From Desulfobulbaceae bacterium (GTDB lineage: Bacteria; Desulfobacterota; Desulfobulbia; Desulfobulbales; SURF-16): a stretch of DNA of 64,000 nucleotides. The stretch spans positions 40,392 through 104,391 of the forward strand of contig PKTX01000047.1 in NCBI GenBank assembly GCA_002868945.1, read 5' to 3'. The notes below the pieces were generated by a model. It did no database searches. It had not been told where the DNA came from and saw only the letters and a program-made list of their open reading frames with translations. This document shows, in pieces, positions 34,742 to 42,912 of the stretch (within the stretch, counting starts at the first letter, position 1; each line of letters begins with the position of its first letter). The translations under genes and the position numbers were made by a program.

Positions 34742-35770
34742 ATGGCAGACATTGCCGTTGCCATGAGTGGCGGCGTTGACAGCACGGTAACAGCCCGCCT
34801 CCTTGTCCAGCAAGGCCATGCGGTGTGCGGTCTGTTCATGGCCCTGGGCCAGCCCGATCTTGACCGGCAGGTGGCCCGGGTGCAGGAGGTGGCCCGACGG
34901 CTCGGAGTACCGGTACGGATTATCGAGCTCAGTGAGGCCTTCCGCCGTCACGTTCTCGACTATTTTGTCGGGAGCTACCTCCAGGGTCGCACGCCAAACC
35001 CCTGCGTGGTCTGTAATCCGGTCATCAAATTCGGCCGGTTGCTGGCCGCGGCCCGGCAAATGGGCTGCACCACCCTGGCCACCGGCCACTATGTCCGCCT
35101 GCGGCAATCGCCCCACGGCCTCCTGCTCTGCAAGGGCCGCGATCCCCTCAAGGATCAATCCTACTTTCTCTGCGGCCTGCAACAGCAAGAGCTGGCCCAC
35201 CTCGCCTTTCCGCTGGGCGACCTGCACAAGGAGGAGGTTTACCGACTGGCCGAGGATTTCGGTTTTGATGATTTTCGCGGCCGGGAGAGTCAGGACGTCT
35301 GTTTTTTAAAGGGGCAATCGGTCCAACACTTTCTCGAAGGGTATGGCGTGCCCCTTCCCGGCGCCGGTGAGGTGGTGGATGACCGGGGCCGGGTGCTGGG
35401 CAGACACGGCGGCATCCACCGGTACACCATCGGCCAGCGCCGCGGTCTGGGCATCCCCGGCCCGGAACCTCTCTATGTGGTGGGCCTTGATGTTGCGCAT
35501 AACCGGGTCATTGTCGGCACTGATGAGCACCTGCGGCAGCAGCGTCTCCTGATTGCCGAGATGAACTGGCTGGCCGGCACAGCGCCGCCGCTGCCCGCCA
35601 CCCTCACCGTCAAGATCCGCTACCGCCACCAGGGCGCCGCCGCCCGGGTCAAGCGCCGGGGTACCGGCTATGAAATAGTTTTCCATGAACCGCAACGCGC
35701 CATTACCCCGGGCCAGTTTGCCGTCCTCTATGAGGGCGACACCCTCCTGGGCGGCGGCGCCATTGTTTGA
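34742..35770 (+). CDS. mnmA: tRNA 2-thiouridylase
   Basis: 342 residues. The PP-loop is VAVAMSGGVDSTVTA at the N-terminus; the catalytic cysteines lie in NPCVVCNPVIKFG and in ESQDVCFL, and the C-terminal beta domain has GGIHRYTIGQRRGLGIPG. MnmA inserts sulfur at wobble U34 of Lys, Glu and Gln tRNAs. The start MADIAVAMSGG at 34742 follows AAGGTGA; an upstream frame to 34658 is not family-like. The next gene is a tRNA methylthiotransferase, giving a tRNA-modification pair. Confidence 0.93.
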   Translation: MADIAVAMSGGVDSTVTARLLVQQGHAVCGLFMALGQPDLDRQVARVQEVARRLGVPVRIIELSEAFRRHVLDYFVGSYLQGRTPNPCVVCNPVIKFGRLLAAARQMGCTTLATGHYVRLRQSPHGLLLCKGRDPLKDQSYFLCGLQQQELAHLAFPLGDLHKEEVYRLAEDFGFDDFRGRESQDVCFLKGQSVQHFLEGYGVPLPGAGEVVDDRGRVLGRHGGIHRYTIGQRRGLGIPGPEPLYVVGLDVAHNRVIVGTDEHLRQQRLLIAEMNWLAGTAPPLPATLTVKIRYRHQGAAARVKRRGTGYEIVFHEPQRAITPGQFAVLYEGDTLLGGGAIV

Positions 35771-35807
35771 TGGCCTTATGCCGTAACACTCTCCCTGATC
35801 AGCAACC

Positions 35808-37136
35808 ATGGCTCACAAAGATCCCCAAAACATAAAGGTGGCTGTCACCACCTTAGGCTGCAAGGTCAATCAATATGAATCCGCCGCCTTCCAGTCCGCC
35901 TTTCTGGCCCGCGGTGTGGAGATTGTCCCCTTCAGCCAGGCGGCGGACATCTATGTTATCAACAGCTGCGCCGTCACCAATAAGGCCGGTGCCCAGTCGC
36001 GCCGCATGATCCGCCGGGCCCTGAAGGCCAACAGCACGGCCCGGGTGGTGGTTACCGGCTGCTATGCGCAGATCGCTGCCATGGACATCCTGGAGATTGT
36101 TGAACAGCCGGTCTGCATTGTCGGCAACGGCTACAAGGACCTGCTGGTGGACTTTGCCCTGGCCACGGATTATTGCGACCTGGAGATGTACATGGCCGAC
36201 ATCTCCAAGGTCCGGCAGTGCTGCACCCTGCCGGTCACCACCTTTGCCGATCGCACCAGGGCCTACCTGAAGATCCAGGACGGCTGCAACAATTTCTGCT
36301 CCTACTGCATCGTCCCCCTGGCCCGCGGCCGCAGCCGCAGTGTCTTACCGGAAATCGCCCTGGGACAGGCCCGTATGTTTGTCGAGAGCGGCTACCGGGA
36401 GATTGTCGTCACCGGCATCCATGTCGGCATGTACGGTCGTGATCTGCAACGACCCGACAGGCTCACTTCACTGCTTGATCAGATGACGGCCTTAAACCCT
36501 GATACCCGTTTCCGGCTCAGCTCCCTGGAGCCCAATGAACTGAGCGACAGCCTTCTGGAGCTCTTTGTCCACCGGCACAACCTCATGCCCCACCTGCATA
36601 TCCCCCTGCAGAGTGGTGACGACAATATCCTCAAGAAAATGAATCGGCACTACACTGCGGCTGATTTTCGCGCCGTCATCAACAAGGCGCACCAGCGCCT
36701 GCCCCATGCCGCCTTGGGTATTGACGTGCTGGTGGGTTTCCCGGGAGAGGATGACCGGGCCTTTCAAAACACCTGCCGCCTCCTGGAGGAACTGCCGGCA
36801 ACCTATCTCCATGTCTTTCCCTATTCCCGGCGGCCGGGTACTGTGGCGGCCAAGCGCAAGGATCAGGTGGCCGGCGCGGTGAAGGAGGAACGCGTCCGCA
36901 TCCTGCACCAGCTGGCGGCCGCAAAAGAACAGGCCTTCTACAGCCGCGCCATCGGCACCAGGCAGCGGGTGCTGGCTGAAAACAACAAGAACAAGACAGG
37001 CCTGATGCGCGGCTTTACCGAGAATTATATCCCCGTCTACTTTGCCGCGCCGGCCGTCCTGGCCCATAGCCTGGTTGAAGTGGAGATCAACCGGGTGACT
37101 GACAACAAGGTCTTTGCCACCCTTGTCTCTTCCTAA
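35808..37136 (+). CDS. mtaB: tRNA t6A37 methylthiotransferase
   Basis: 442 residues. An N-terminal methylthiotransferase domain (TTLGCKVNQYESAAF; NSCAVTNKAGAQSRR) is followed by the radical SAM core (IQDGCNNFCSYCIVPLARG) and a C-terminal TRAM-like part. The LGCKVNQ opening and PLARGRSRS mark MtaB rather than MiaB. It converts t6A to ms2t6A at position 37 of tRNAs reading ANN codons, using an auxiliary cluster and SAM. It begins 37 bp after mnmA. The following gap carries repeat motifs. Confidence 0.92.
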   Translation: MAHKDPQNIKVAVTTLGCKVNQYESAAFQSAFLARGVEIVPFSQAADIYVINSCAVTNKAGAQSRRMIRRALKANSTARVVVTGCYAQIAAMDILEIVEQPVCIVGNGYKDLLVDFALATDYCDLEMYMADISKVRQCCTLPVTTFADRTRAYLKIQDGCNNFCSYCIVPLARGRSRSVLPEIALGQARMFVESGYREIVVTGIHVGMYGRDLQRPDRLTSLLDQMTALNPDTRFRLSSLEPNELSDSLLELFVHRHNLMPHLHIPLQSGDDNILKKMNRHYTAADFRAVINKAHQRLPHAALGIDVLVGFPGEDDRAFQNTCRLLEELPATYLHVFPYSRRPGTVAAKRKDQVAGAVKEERVRILHQLAAAKEQAFYSRAIGTRQRVLAENNKNKTGLMRGFTENYIPVYFAAPAVLAHSLVEVEINRVTDNKVFATLVSS

Positions 37137-37181
37137 AACGACAGCTGTGCCGCCCCGCTCTCCCCTGCCCAGACCATCTTA

Positions 37182-37271
37182 AGGGTATCTTGAATACTTG
37201 CTATTCCCGAAGAACTGATCCTTTAAGCTTTTCTGCTGATTGCTGACTCCTGAATTCTGAATTCTCGCATC
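37182..37271. repeat. Repeat cluster with family C end and GAATTC motif
   Basis: GGGTATCTTGAATACTT (37183) is followed by AAGCTTTTCTGCTGATT and CTGACTCCTGAATTCTGA (37243). The same modules recur near 31467-31506 and 48600-48836. The whole gap 37137-37448 holds no other recognisable feature. Confidence 0.5.
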
Positions 37272-37448
37272 ACCTTAAGCTATCAGGCCATTACGGTCCG
37301 GCCCGCACCGCCTGACGCCAGAACACTGGAATATTTTTTGTAAATAAGGTATATTTACAAGTTCGAGTCTGTCCGAAAACAGGTCATTTCCTTTGCAAAC
37401 AACATATAAGCAGCGGCATCTCCTTGAGATTTTTTCGAGTGCAACGCC

Positions 37449-38717
37449 GTGCGCCAGGCAAAGGACAGAGACAGGCGCGAGTTCTCGACCTTGATGGTGC
37501 CGGCCCTTTATGGGGCCGACCATGATGTCTTTACCGATCTGCCGGGGGGGCAGGTGGAAATCAACAAACGGTTTTTCGTTATGAAGACAAACAGCTACCA
37601 AAAAGAAAACGGTATCATAAAGTCAGTGGCCGAGCTCAATAGAACCCTCTTGCTCTCCCGTGGAGAGGTACGCAAACTCGAGGAGATCACCAAGCATCAC
37701 CCCATGGCCGTGACACCGCATTATCTCAACCTCATTGCTCCCGAAAATCCGCATGATCCCATTCGCAAGATGGCGGTGCCGTCGGCCGCGGAACTCAGCC
37801 TGCAGGGTAGTTTCGACACCAGCGGCGAAAAGGAGAACACCAAACTCCAGGGCCTCCAGCACAAGTATGCCCAGACCGCCTTGATCCTTATCACCAACCA
37901 GTGCGCCATGTATTGCCGCCACTGCTTTCGCAAGAGGCTGGTGGGAGTGGCCGGTGAAGAGATCGCTCGCGACTGGTCGGCCATTATCAACTACATTGAA
38001 GAGCATGAGGAGATCAACAACGTCCTGCTCAGTGGCGGTGATGCCCTCACCGTCTCCACAGCCACCCTGGAGGCCATCCTGGAGAGACTGGTTGAGATTC
38101 CGCACCTCAGCTATATTCGCATCGGCTCACGCATTCCGGTGGTCCAGCCCTCGCGCATCAATGACGATGATGAACTGATCCAGATGCTCAGGTACCATGG
38201 CCGCCGCAAACGCATCTATCTCACCACCCGGTTCAATCACCCCCTGGAGATCTCCCAGGAAAGCCGGGAGGCGATACAACGCCTGCAACGGGCCGGTCTC
38301 GTGGTCAACAACCAGGCTGTCCTGCTCAAGGATGTCAATGAGGACCCGGACATAATGGCCGAGCTCATGACCTCCCTGACCCGAATCGGCGTGGTGCCCT
38401 ACTATATCTTCCAGTGCCGACCGGTGCGCCGTGTCAAGGACGCCTTTCAGATCTCCCTGCCCCAGGCCGCCGACATTATTGACCAGGTCAGAAACAGGCT
38501 TGACGGCCTCAGCAAGCGTTTTCGCTTTATCATGTCCCATAAAACAGGCAAGATCGAGATCCTCGGCCGCAACGGCAACCAGATGTTCTTTAAATATCAC
38601 CAGGCCAAGGAACCGGCCCTGGCCGGCCGAATCTTCAGCAAGGAGGTCGACCTGGACGAGGGCTGGTTCAATTGCCAGGACGACGACGAAGACGACCTCT
38701 TGCCCTGCCAGGAGTGA
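37449..38717 (+). CDS. kamA: KamA-family radical SAM aminomutase
   Basis: Up to 422 residues. The cluster motif is CAMYCRHCFRKRLVG, followed by LLSGGDALTVS and a PLP-type lysine 2,3-aminomutase core. The C-terminal acid tail (DDDEDDLLPCQE) is unusual. The family includes lysine 2,3-aminomutase (first step of lysine fermentation or of beta-lysine compatible-solute synthesis) and glutamate mutases, and the substrate is not certain. No clear ribosome-binding site marks the start; a GTG at 37449 gives the long form, while MKTNSYQKENG at 37581 gives a family-like N-terminus. cinA begins 5 bp after the stop. Confidence 0.82.
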   Translation: MRQAKDRDRREFSTLMVPALYGADHDVFTDLPGGQVEINKRFFVMKTNSYQKENGIIKSVAELNRTLLLSRGEVRKLEEITKHHPMAVTPHYLNLIAPENPHDPIRKMAVPSAAELSLQGSFDTSGEKENTKLQGLQHKYAQTALILITNQCAMYCRHCFRKRLVGVAGEEIARDWSAIINYIEEHEEINNVLLSGGDALTVSTATLEAILERLVEIPHLSYIRIGSRIPVVQPSRINDDDELIQMLRYHGRRKRIYLTTRFNHPLEISQESREAIQRLQRAGLVVNNQAVLLKDVNEDPDIMAELMTSLTRIGVVPYYIFQCRPVRRVKDAFQISLPQAADIIDQVRNRLDGLSKRFRFIMSHKTGKIEILGRNGNQMFFKYHQAKEPALAGRIFSKEVDLDEGWFNCQDDDEDDLLPCQE

Positions 38718-38722
38718 GCCGC

Positions 38723-39976
38723 ATGAACGGTGAGATCATAGCTGTCGGTGATGAATTGACCTCCGGCCGCATCGTCAATTCAACCAGTTATTTTGCCGCC
38801 AGCCATCTCTTTGGCGCCGGTCACACCATCACCACCATGACCACCGTGGGTGATGAGGCCGAGGTGATCGGCCGCGCCCTGCGCAAGGCCATTGACCGCG
38901 CCGATTTTGTCGTGCTCACCGGCGGGCTCGGTTCCACCAGCGACGACATCACCTCGGTGGCCGCCTCCCAGGCCCTCAACCGACCCCAGACCTTTTATCC
39001 TGAGATCTTTGCCAGGATCAAGGAAAACAAGGCCTTCAAGGACAGCCCCGACATGGCCAAGATGGCCTGGCTGCCTTCCGGGGCCGAGGTCCTCAAACCT
39101 GACGAGAAAATGGCGGGCTTCATGCTCGTCTTTGACGAAAAACCGATTTTTTTCCTCCCTGGCGTGCCCCACCAGATGCGGGAGCTGATGCTCGACCGGG
39201 TCATTCCCATTCTGGCCACCTGGCAGGAAAACTCCTTTCACCTGGTCCACCAGAAGATCTACAAGATTTTCGGAGCCGATGAGATGGAAATAAGCCGCCG
39301 CCTGGCCCATCTGGAAAAGCAGGCCAAGGGCATCCGCATCGGCTATTATCCCATGGCCGCCGAGGTCCATGTCAGCCTGACGGTGCGCACCGACTCCTGC
39401 AAACAGACAAGGCGCCTCTTCATGGACTACGAAAAAGCCCTCAAATCGGCCCTGGATGACCTGATTTACGGCGAGGATGACGCCTCCATGGCTTCGGTCA
39501 CCGGCGCCCTGCTGGCCGACAGAGGTTTTCATCTTGCGCTGGCCGAATCGTGCACCGGCGGCTTAATGGCCAACATGGTAACCTCGGTACCGGGCAGTTC
39601 CGCCTATTTTCAAGGCGGCGTCGTGGCCTACGCCAATCTGGTGAAAGAGCAGCTGCTTGGCGTCAGCACCGCCACCCTTGAGAATTTCGGCGCAGTGAGC
39701 GAAGAGACCGCCCGGGAGATGGCGCTTGGCGCTTGCCGCGCCACCAACGCCGAGATCGGCGTGGCCACCAGCGGCATTGCCGGACCGGACGGCGGCACGG
39801 CAGACAAGCCGGTGGGCACTGTCTGTTTCGGATTGGCCACCCCCACCGGTACTATCCAGCAAACCCATCATTTTTCCGGCAAACGGCCCATGGTCCAGGC
39901 CAAGGCCGCCACCATGGGGCTTGATCTGGTGCGTCGTTATCTCCTCGGTCTTTTAACGCCACCTTCGCCATCGTGA
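38723..39976 (+). CDS. cinA: CinA-like competence/damage-inducible protein
   Basis: 417 residues. The N-terminal MoCF-like domain (IIAVGDELTSGRIVNSTSYF; VVLTGGLGSTSDDIT) is followed by a linker and a C-terminal NMN amidohydrolase domain (LAESCTGGLMANMVTSVPGSS; GVATSGIAGPDGGTADKPVGTV). Known members deamidate NMN or hydrolyse ADP-ribose, recycling pyridine nucleotides. AGGAG precedes the ATG at 38723. The last codons overlap the next gene by 4 nt (GTGA). Confidence 0.9.
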   Translation: MNGEIIAVGDELTSGRIVNSTSYFAASHLFGAGHTITTMTTVGDEAEVIGRALRKAIDRADFVVLTGGLGSTSDDITSVAASQALNRPQTFYPEIFARIKENKAFKDSPDMAKMAWLPSGAEVLKPDEKMAGFMLVFDEKPIFFLPGVPHQMRELMLDRVIPILATWQENSFHLVHQKIYKIFGADEMEISRRLAHLEKQAKGIRIGYYPMAAEVHVSLTVRTDSCKQTRRLFMDYEKALKSALDDLIYGEDDASMASVTGALLADRGFHLALAESCTGGLMANMVTSVPGSSAYFQGGVVAYANLVKEQLLGVSTATLENFGAVSEETAREMALGACRATNAEIGVATSGIAGPDGGTADKPVGTVCFGLATPTGTIQQTHHFSGKRPMVQAKAATMGLDLVRRYLLGLLTPPSPS

Positions 39977-41079
39977 GCCACCCCGGCCTGCTCCAACGCC
40001 TCGCTGCCCGCCTGCCGCTCTGGCGCCGTTTTCTGCCCGCCCTCGCCTTTTTCAGCGGTTTTATCTGGGATTCGCTCACCATGGGCCGGCTGGTTTCCTT
40101 TTCTGACCTGCTGATTCTCACCGCCTATTATCTGGGCGCCGCCCTGGTCCTCATCCTGCTGGTGCGGGAGATCAAACCTGCCTGGCATATGTGGTTTGGC
40201 CTGCTTATTCAATTTCTCTTCGGCGGTCTGTTCAGCGCCCTGGTGGTCTTTTATTTCAAGAGTGCCGGGTCGCTCTATACCTTTGTCGTGGTTTTACTGC
40301 TGGCAACCCTGCTGGTGGCCAATGAATTTCTGGCGGAAAAATACCAGAGCCGCACCCTGAGCTGGACCATCTTTGCCGCCTGCGGCACCATGTATCTCAA
40401 CTTCCTCATTCCCCACATCGCCCATTCGGTACGGCCCGCCTGGTTTTACCTGAGCTGCCTGATCAGCCTGGCGCTGGTCTACGCCATCCGCCGTTTTGCC
40501 CGGGCCATGCACCGACAGGTCTGTCTGCCAGGCGGCACAAAGGTGGTCTACCGCAGCGATCTGCGCCAATTGGCACCGGCAACTGCCGTTACCCTGCTGC
40601 TCATGGTCTTTTATCAGCTGCAACTCATTCCGCCGGTGCCTCTGGTCCTCAAGGAAAATCTCCTCTGCCGAGAGGTGAACAAGACAGACGACGTCTATCA
40701 ATGCCGGGCCGAACAACAACCTTTCTGGCACTTGAGCGGCCTGCGTCCCGAGGTGATCCACCATCAGGACGGCGACAGAATCTATAACCTCAGTGCCGTC
40801 TTTGCCCCGCAACACGTCACCGTGGATCTTGAACAGCGCTGGTGGCAACGCGACGCAGAAGACAAAACCTGGCGCAATCGAGGTATTGTGCCGCTGGCCA
40901 TGGTAGGCGGTCGCCGGCAGGGCTGGCGCACCTACAGCTACATCCAGGCCACGGCCCGGCCGGGACGCTGGAAGGTGGAGACCGCCCTGCAGAACGGCGC
41001 CATTCTCGGCGTCCATCACTTTATAATCAAACCACGGGCCAACAGCACGCCGACCACCTACACCATTACGGTGCGCTGA
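39973..41079 (+). CDS. DUF2914 membrane protein
   Basis: 368 residues from a GTG that overlaps the cinA stop. Six or seven membrane helices fill residues 15-215, followed by a soluble C-terminal domain of DUF2914 type (LSAVFAPQHVTVDLEQRWWQRD; GGRRQGWRTYSYIQATARPGRWKVE). The function is unknown; the C-terminal part should lie outside the cytoplasm. Coupled translation with cinA is expected, but a functional link is not obvious. Confidence 0.8.
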   Translation: MSHPGLLQRLAARLPLWRRFLPALAFFSGFIWDSLTMGRLVSFSDLLILTAYYLGAALVLILLVREIKPAWHMWFGLLIQFLFGGLFSALVVFYFKSAGSLYTFVVVLLLATLLVANEFLAEKYQSRTLSWTIFAACGTMYLNFLIPHIAHSVRPAWFYLSCLISLALVYAIRRFARAMHRQVCLPGGTKVVYRSDLRQLAPATAVTLLLMVFYQLQLIPPVPLVLKENLLCREVNKTDDVYQCRAEQQPFWHLSGLRPEVIHHQDGDRIYNLSAVFAPQHVTVDLEQRWWQRDAEDKTWRNRGIVPLAMVGGRRQGWRTYSYIQATARPGRWKVETALQNGAILGVHHFIIKPRANSTPTTYTITVR

Positions 41080-41249
41080 ATTGGGGAATCGCTCCCACTT
41101 GACCATGCTTTTTCTGGAAATTTTTTTTCACAAGGACACTATTTGTCCTACCAGTTGTGGCATCATCCCCCCATGAGCCGGCAAAACTACATGACAAACA
41201 AAAAGAGTCGATTTTGTCTGACTGAACTGCTAATTTGTGGTTTTAGCCC

Positions 41250-41277
41250 TTGTCCTTTCGCTGTCATCGCTTACAAT
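41250..41277 (+). promoter_or_regulatory. Candidate recA promoter
   Basis: TTGTCC (41250-41255), 16-bp spacer and TACAAT (41272-41277), about 125 bp upstream of the recA ATG. I could not identify a LexA box with confidence. Confidence 0.4.
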
Positions 41278-41308
41278 GAGAAGCATTGTCCAGCAGGCAA
41301 TTGATTAT

Positions 41309-41372
41309 GGGGGAGAACCCTGATTCCCCCCCCCCGAGAACCCCGCTCCTTCCGGCCTGCCGGAAGGAGCGG
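41309..41372 (+). promoter_or_regulatory. Structured recA leader with two GC-rich hairpins
   Basis: GGGGGA (41309-41314) can pair with TCCCCC inside a run of ten C residues; next comes a perfect 13-bp stem CCGCTCCTTCCGG (41343-41355) and CCGGAAGGAGCGG (41360-41372) with a CCTG loop. No U-tract follows. It ends 33 nt before the recA start and may act as a transcript stabiliser or attenuator. Confidence 0.5.
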
Positions 41373-41405
41373 TGAACATTATCCATTACAGGAGAAGCAT
41401 ATTCC

Positions 41406-42455
41406 ATGGCCGCGCCCGATCGCTCCAAGACATTAGAAACCGCTATTTTTCAGATCCAGAAACAGTTCGGCAAGGGCTCCATCATGCGGATGGGCAGCCA
41501 GGCCGCCGAACAGATTCCCGTCATTCCCACCGGCATTCTCGGTATTGATATTGCCACCGGTGTCGGTGGCGTGCCGCGCGGCCGCATGGTGGAAATCTAC
41601 GGCCCGGAATCATCGGGTAAGACCACCCTGGCCCTGCATATTGTCGCCGAGGCCCAGCGGGCCGGCGGCACTGCCGCCTTTATCGACGCCGAACATGCCC
41701 TGGACGTCTACTATGCCGAGCGCTTGGGGGTTAATGTCGATGATCTGCTTGTCTCCCAGCCCGATTACGGCGAGCAGGCCCTGGAGATTGTCGAGATCCT
41801 CATTCGCTCCGGCTCCGTGGATGTCATTGTGGTGGACTCGGTGGCCGCCCTGACCCCCAAGGCAGAAATCGAGGGCAATATCGGCGACAGCCATGTCGGC
41901 CTGCAGGCCCGCATGATGAGCCAGACCATGCGTAAACTGACCGGCATTCTCAAACAGACCAACACCACCATCATCTTCATCAACCAGATCAGGATGAAGA
42001 TCGGTGTCATGTTCGGCAATCCCGAGACCACCACCGGTGGTAATGCCCTGAAGTTTTATGCCTCCATGCGCATCGACATCCGCAAAATGACCCAGCTCAA
42101 GGACGGCCAGGACATCATCGGCAACCGCACCAAGCTTAAACTGGTTAAGAACAAGGTGGCACCGCCCTTCAAGGTGGCGGAATTCGACATCATCTACGGC
42201 GAGGGTATCTCCCGGGTGGGCGACATCCTTGACCTGGCCGTGGAGCAGGACATTGTTGAAAAAAGCGGGGCCTGGTACTCCTACAACGGCGAACGGGTTG
42301 GCCAGGGTCGTGAAAACGCCAAGGCCTTCCTCAAGGAGCACGACGAACTGGTCAGGGAGATCGAAAACAAGGTGCGCCTGGGCTACGGCCTGCCTGTACT
42401 GGGCGCTGCCCCGACCGAGGCCGCCGATGCCGACGCAGGCCAGATTGCAAAGTGA
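41406..42455 (+). CDS. recA: Recombinase A
   Basis: 349 residues, full length. Walker [14 protein letters not shown] (residues about 66-78), [23 protein letters not shown] (L2 region) and the usual acidic C-terminus. It forms filaments on ssDNA, driving strand exchange and LexA cleavage in the SOS response. No recX follows; a strong terminator and a family B element separate it from alaS. The ATG at 41406 has AGGAG 11 nt upstream. Confidence 0.98.
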   Translation: MAAPDRSKTLETAIFQIQKQFGKGSIMRMGSQAAEQIPVIPTGILGIDIATGVGGVPRGRMVEIYGPESSGKTTLALHIVAEAQRAGGTAAFIDAEHALDVYYAERLGVNVDDLLVSQPDYGEQALEIVEILIRSGSVDVIVVDSVAALTPKAEIEGNIGDSHVGLQARMMSQTMRKLTGILKQTNTTIIFINQIRMKIGVMFGNPETTTGGNALKFYASMRIDIRKMTQLKDGQDIIGNRTKLKLVKNKVAPPFKVAEFDIIYGEGISRVGDILDLAVEQDIVEKSGAWYSYNGERVGQGRENAKAFLKEHDELVREIENKVRLGYGLPVLGAAPTEAADADAGQIAK

Positions 42456-42502
42456 TGTCGTGAGCGACACCTCGTAACCGCCCGTGGCGGCTGACCGCCA
42501 TG

Positions 42503-42573
42503 AGCCGCAGGGCTCTGAAAAAAAGGAAAAACCATCCTTTTTCTTTTTTTCTTTTGCCCCTGCGGCTTTTTTT
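42503..42573 (+). terminator. Intrinsic terminator of recA
   Basis: AGCCGCAGGG (42503-42512) pairs with CCCTGCGGCT (42558-42567), followed by a run of seven T. The loop itself contains a second A-rich/T-rich stem, making an unusually long terminator. Confidence 0.85.
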
Positions 42574-42601
42574 ATTTAAGTAAAGGACCATTCTTTTACT
42601 G

Positions 42602-42868
42602 AGTGACTGTCCAGAAATGGCCCTCTCGGAGTCTCGTAAACTCGCTTACCGGGAGTCTCGTAAACTCGCTTACCGGCCCGATCTCGGCGTCATGCGAAGA
42701 AATAATGCTCGGAGGGAAACGAAACGAAGTGGAGACTCCGATATCGCATATATGTCTGCACCCCAAGGGTACCCGGAGTGTCGCAGGCTCCCTTACCTCT
42801 TTCAGGGCGTGCTTCTTTTTTCGCACTCCTTGATTGCAAACGAAATATACTATTTCTGAACAGACACG
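42602..42868. repeat. Family B MITE-like element, copy 2 (about 267 bp)
   Basis: Inverted relative to copy 1. Left end AGTGACTGTCCAGAAATGG, right end (read inward) GTGTCTGTTCAGAAATAG. It contains the GAGACTCCGATAT and CACCCCAAGGGTACCCGGAG core and a duplicated GGAGTCTCGTAAACTCGCTT unit. It lies between the recA terminator and alaS, and an open frame running upstream of alaS through it is not part of alaS. Confidence 0.8.
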
Positions 42869-42912
42869 ACTTAACGCCCCATTTAAGCCCTTTTCCCCCA
42901 AGTGTTGCGCCC

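Noticed and set aside
42778..42912. Upstream extension of alaS
   Set aside because: The extra 45 codons lie in a family B element and the alaS family N-terminus begins at 42913/42916.
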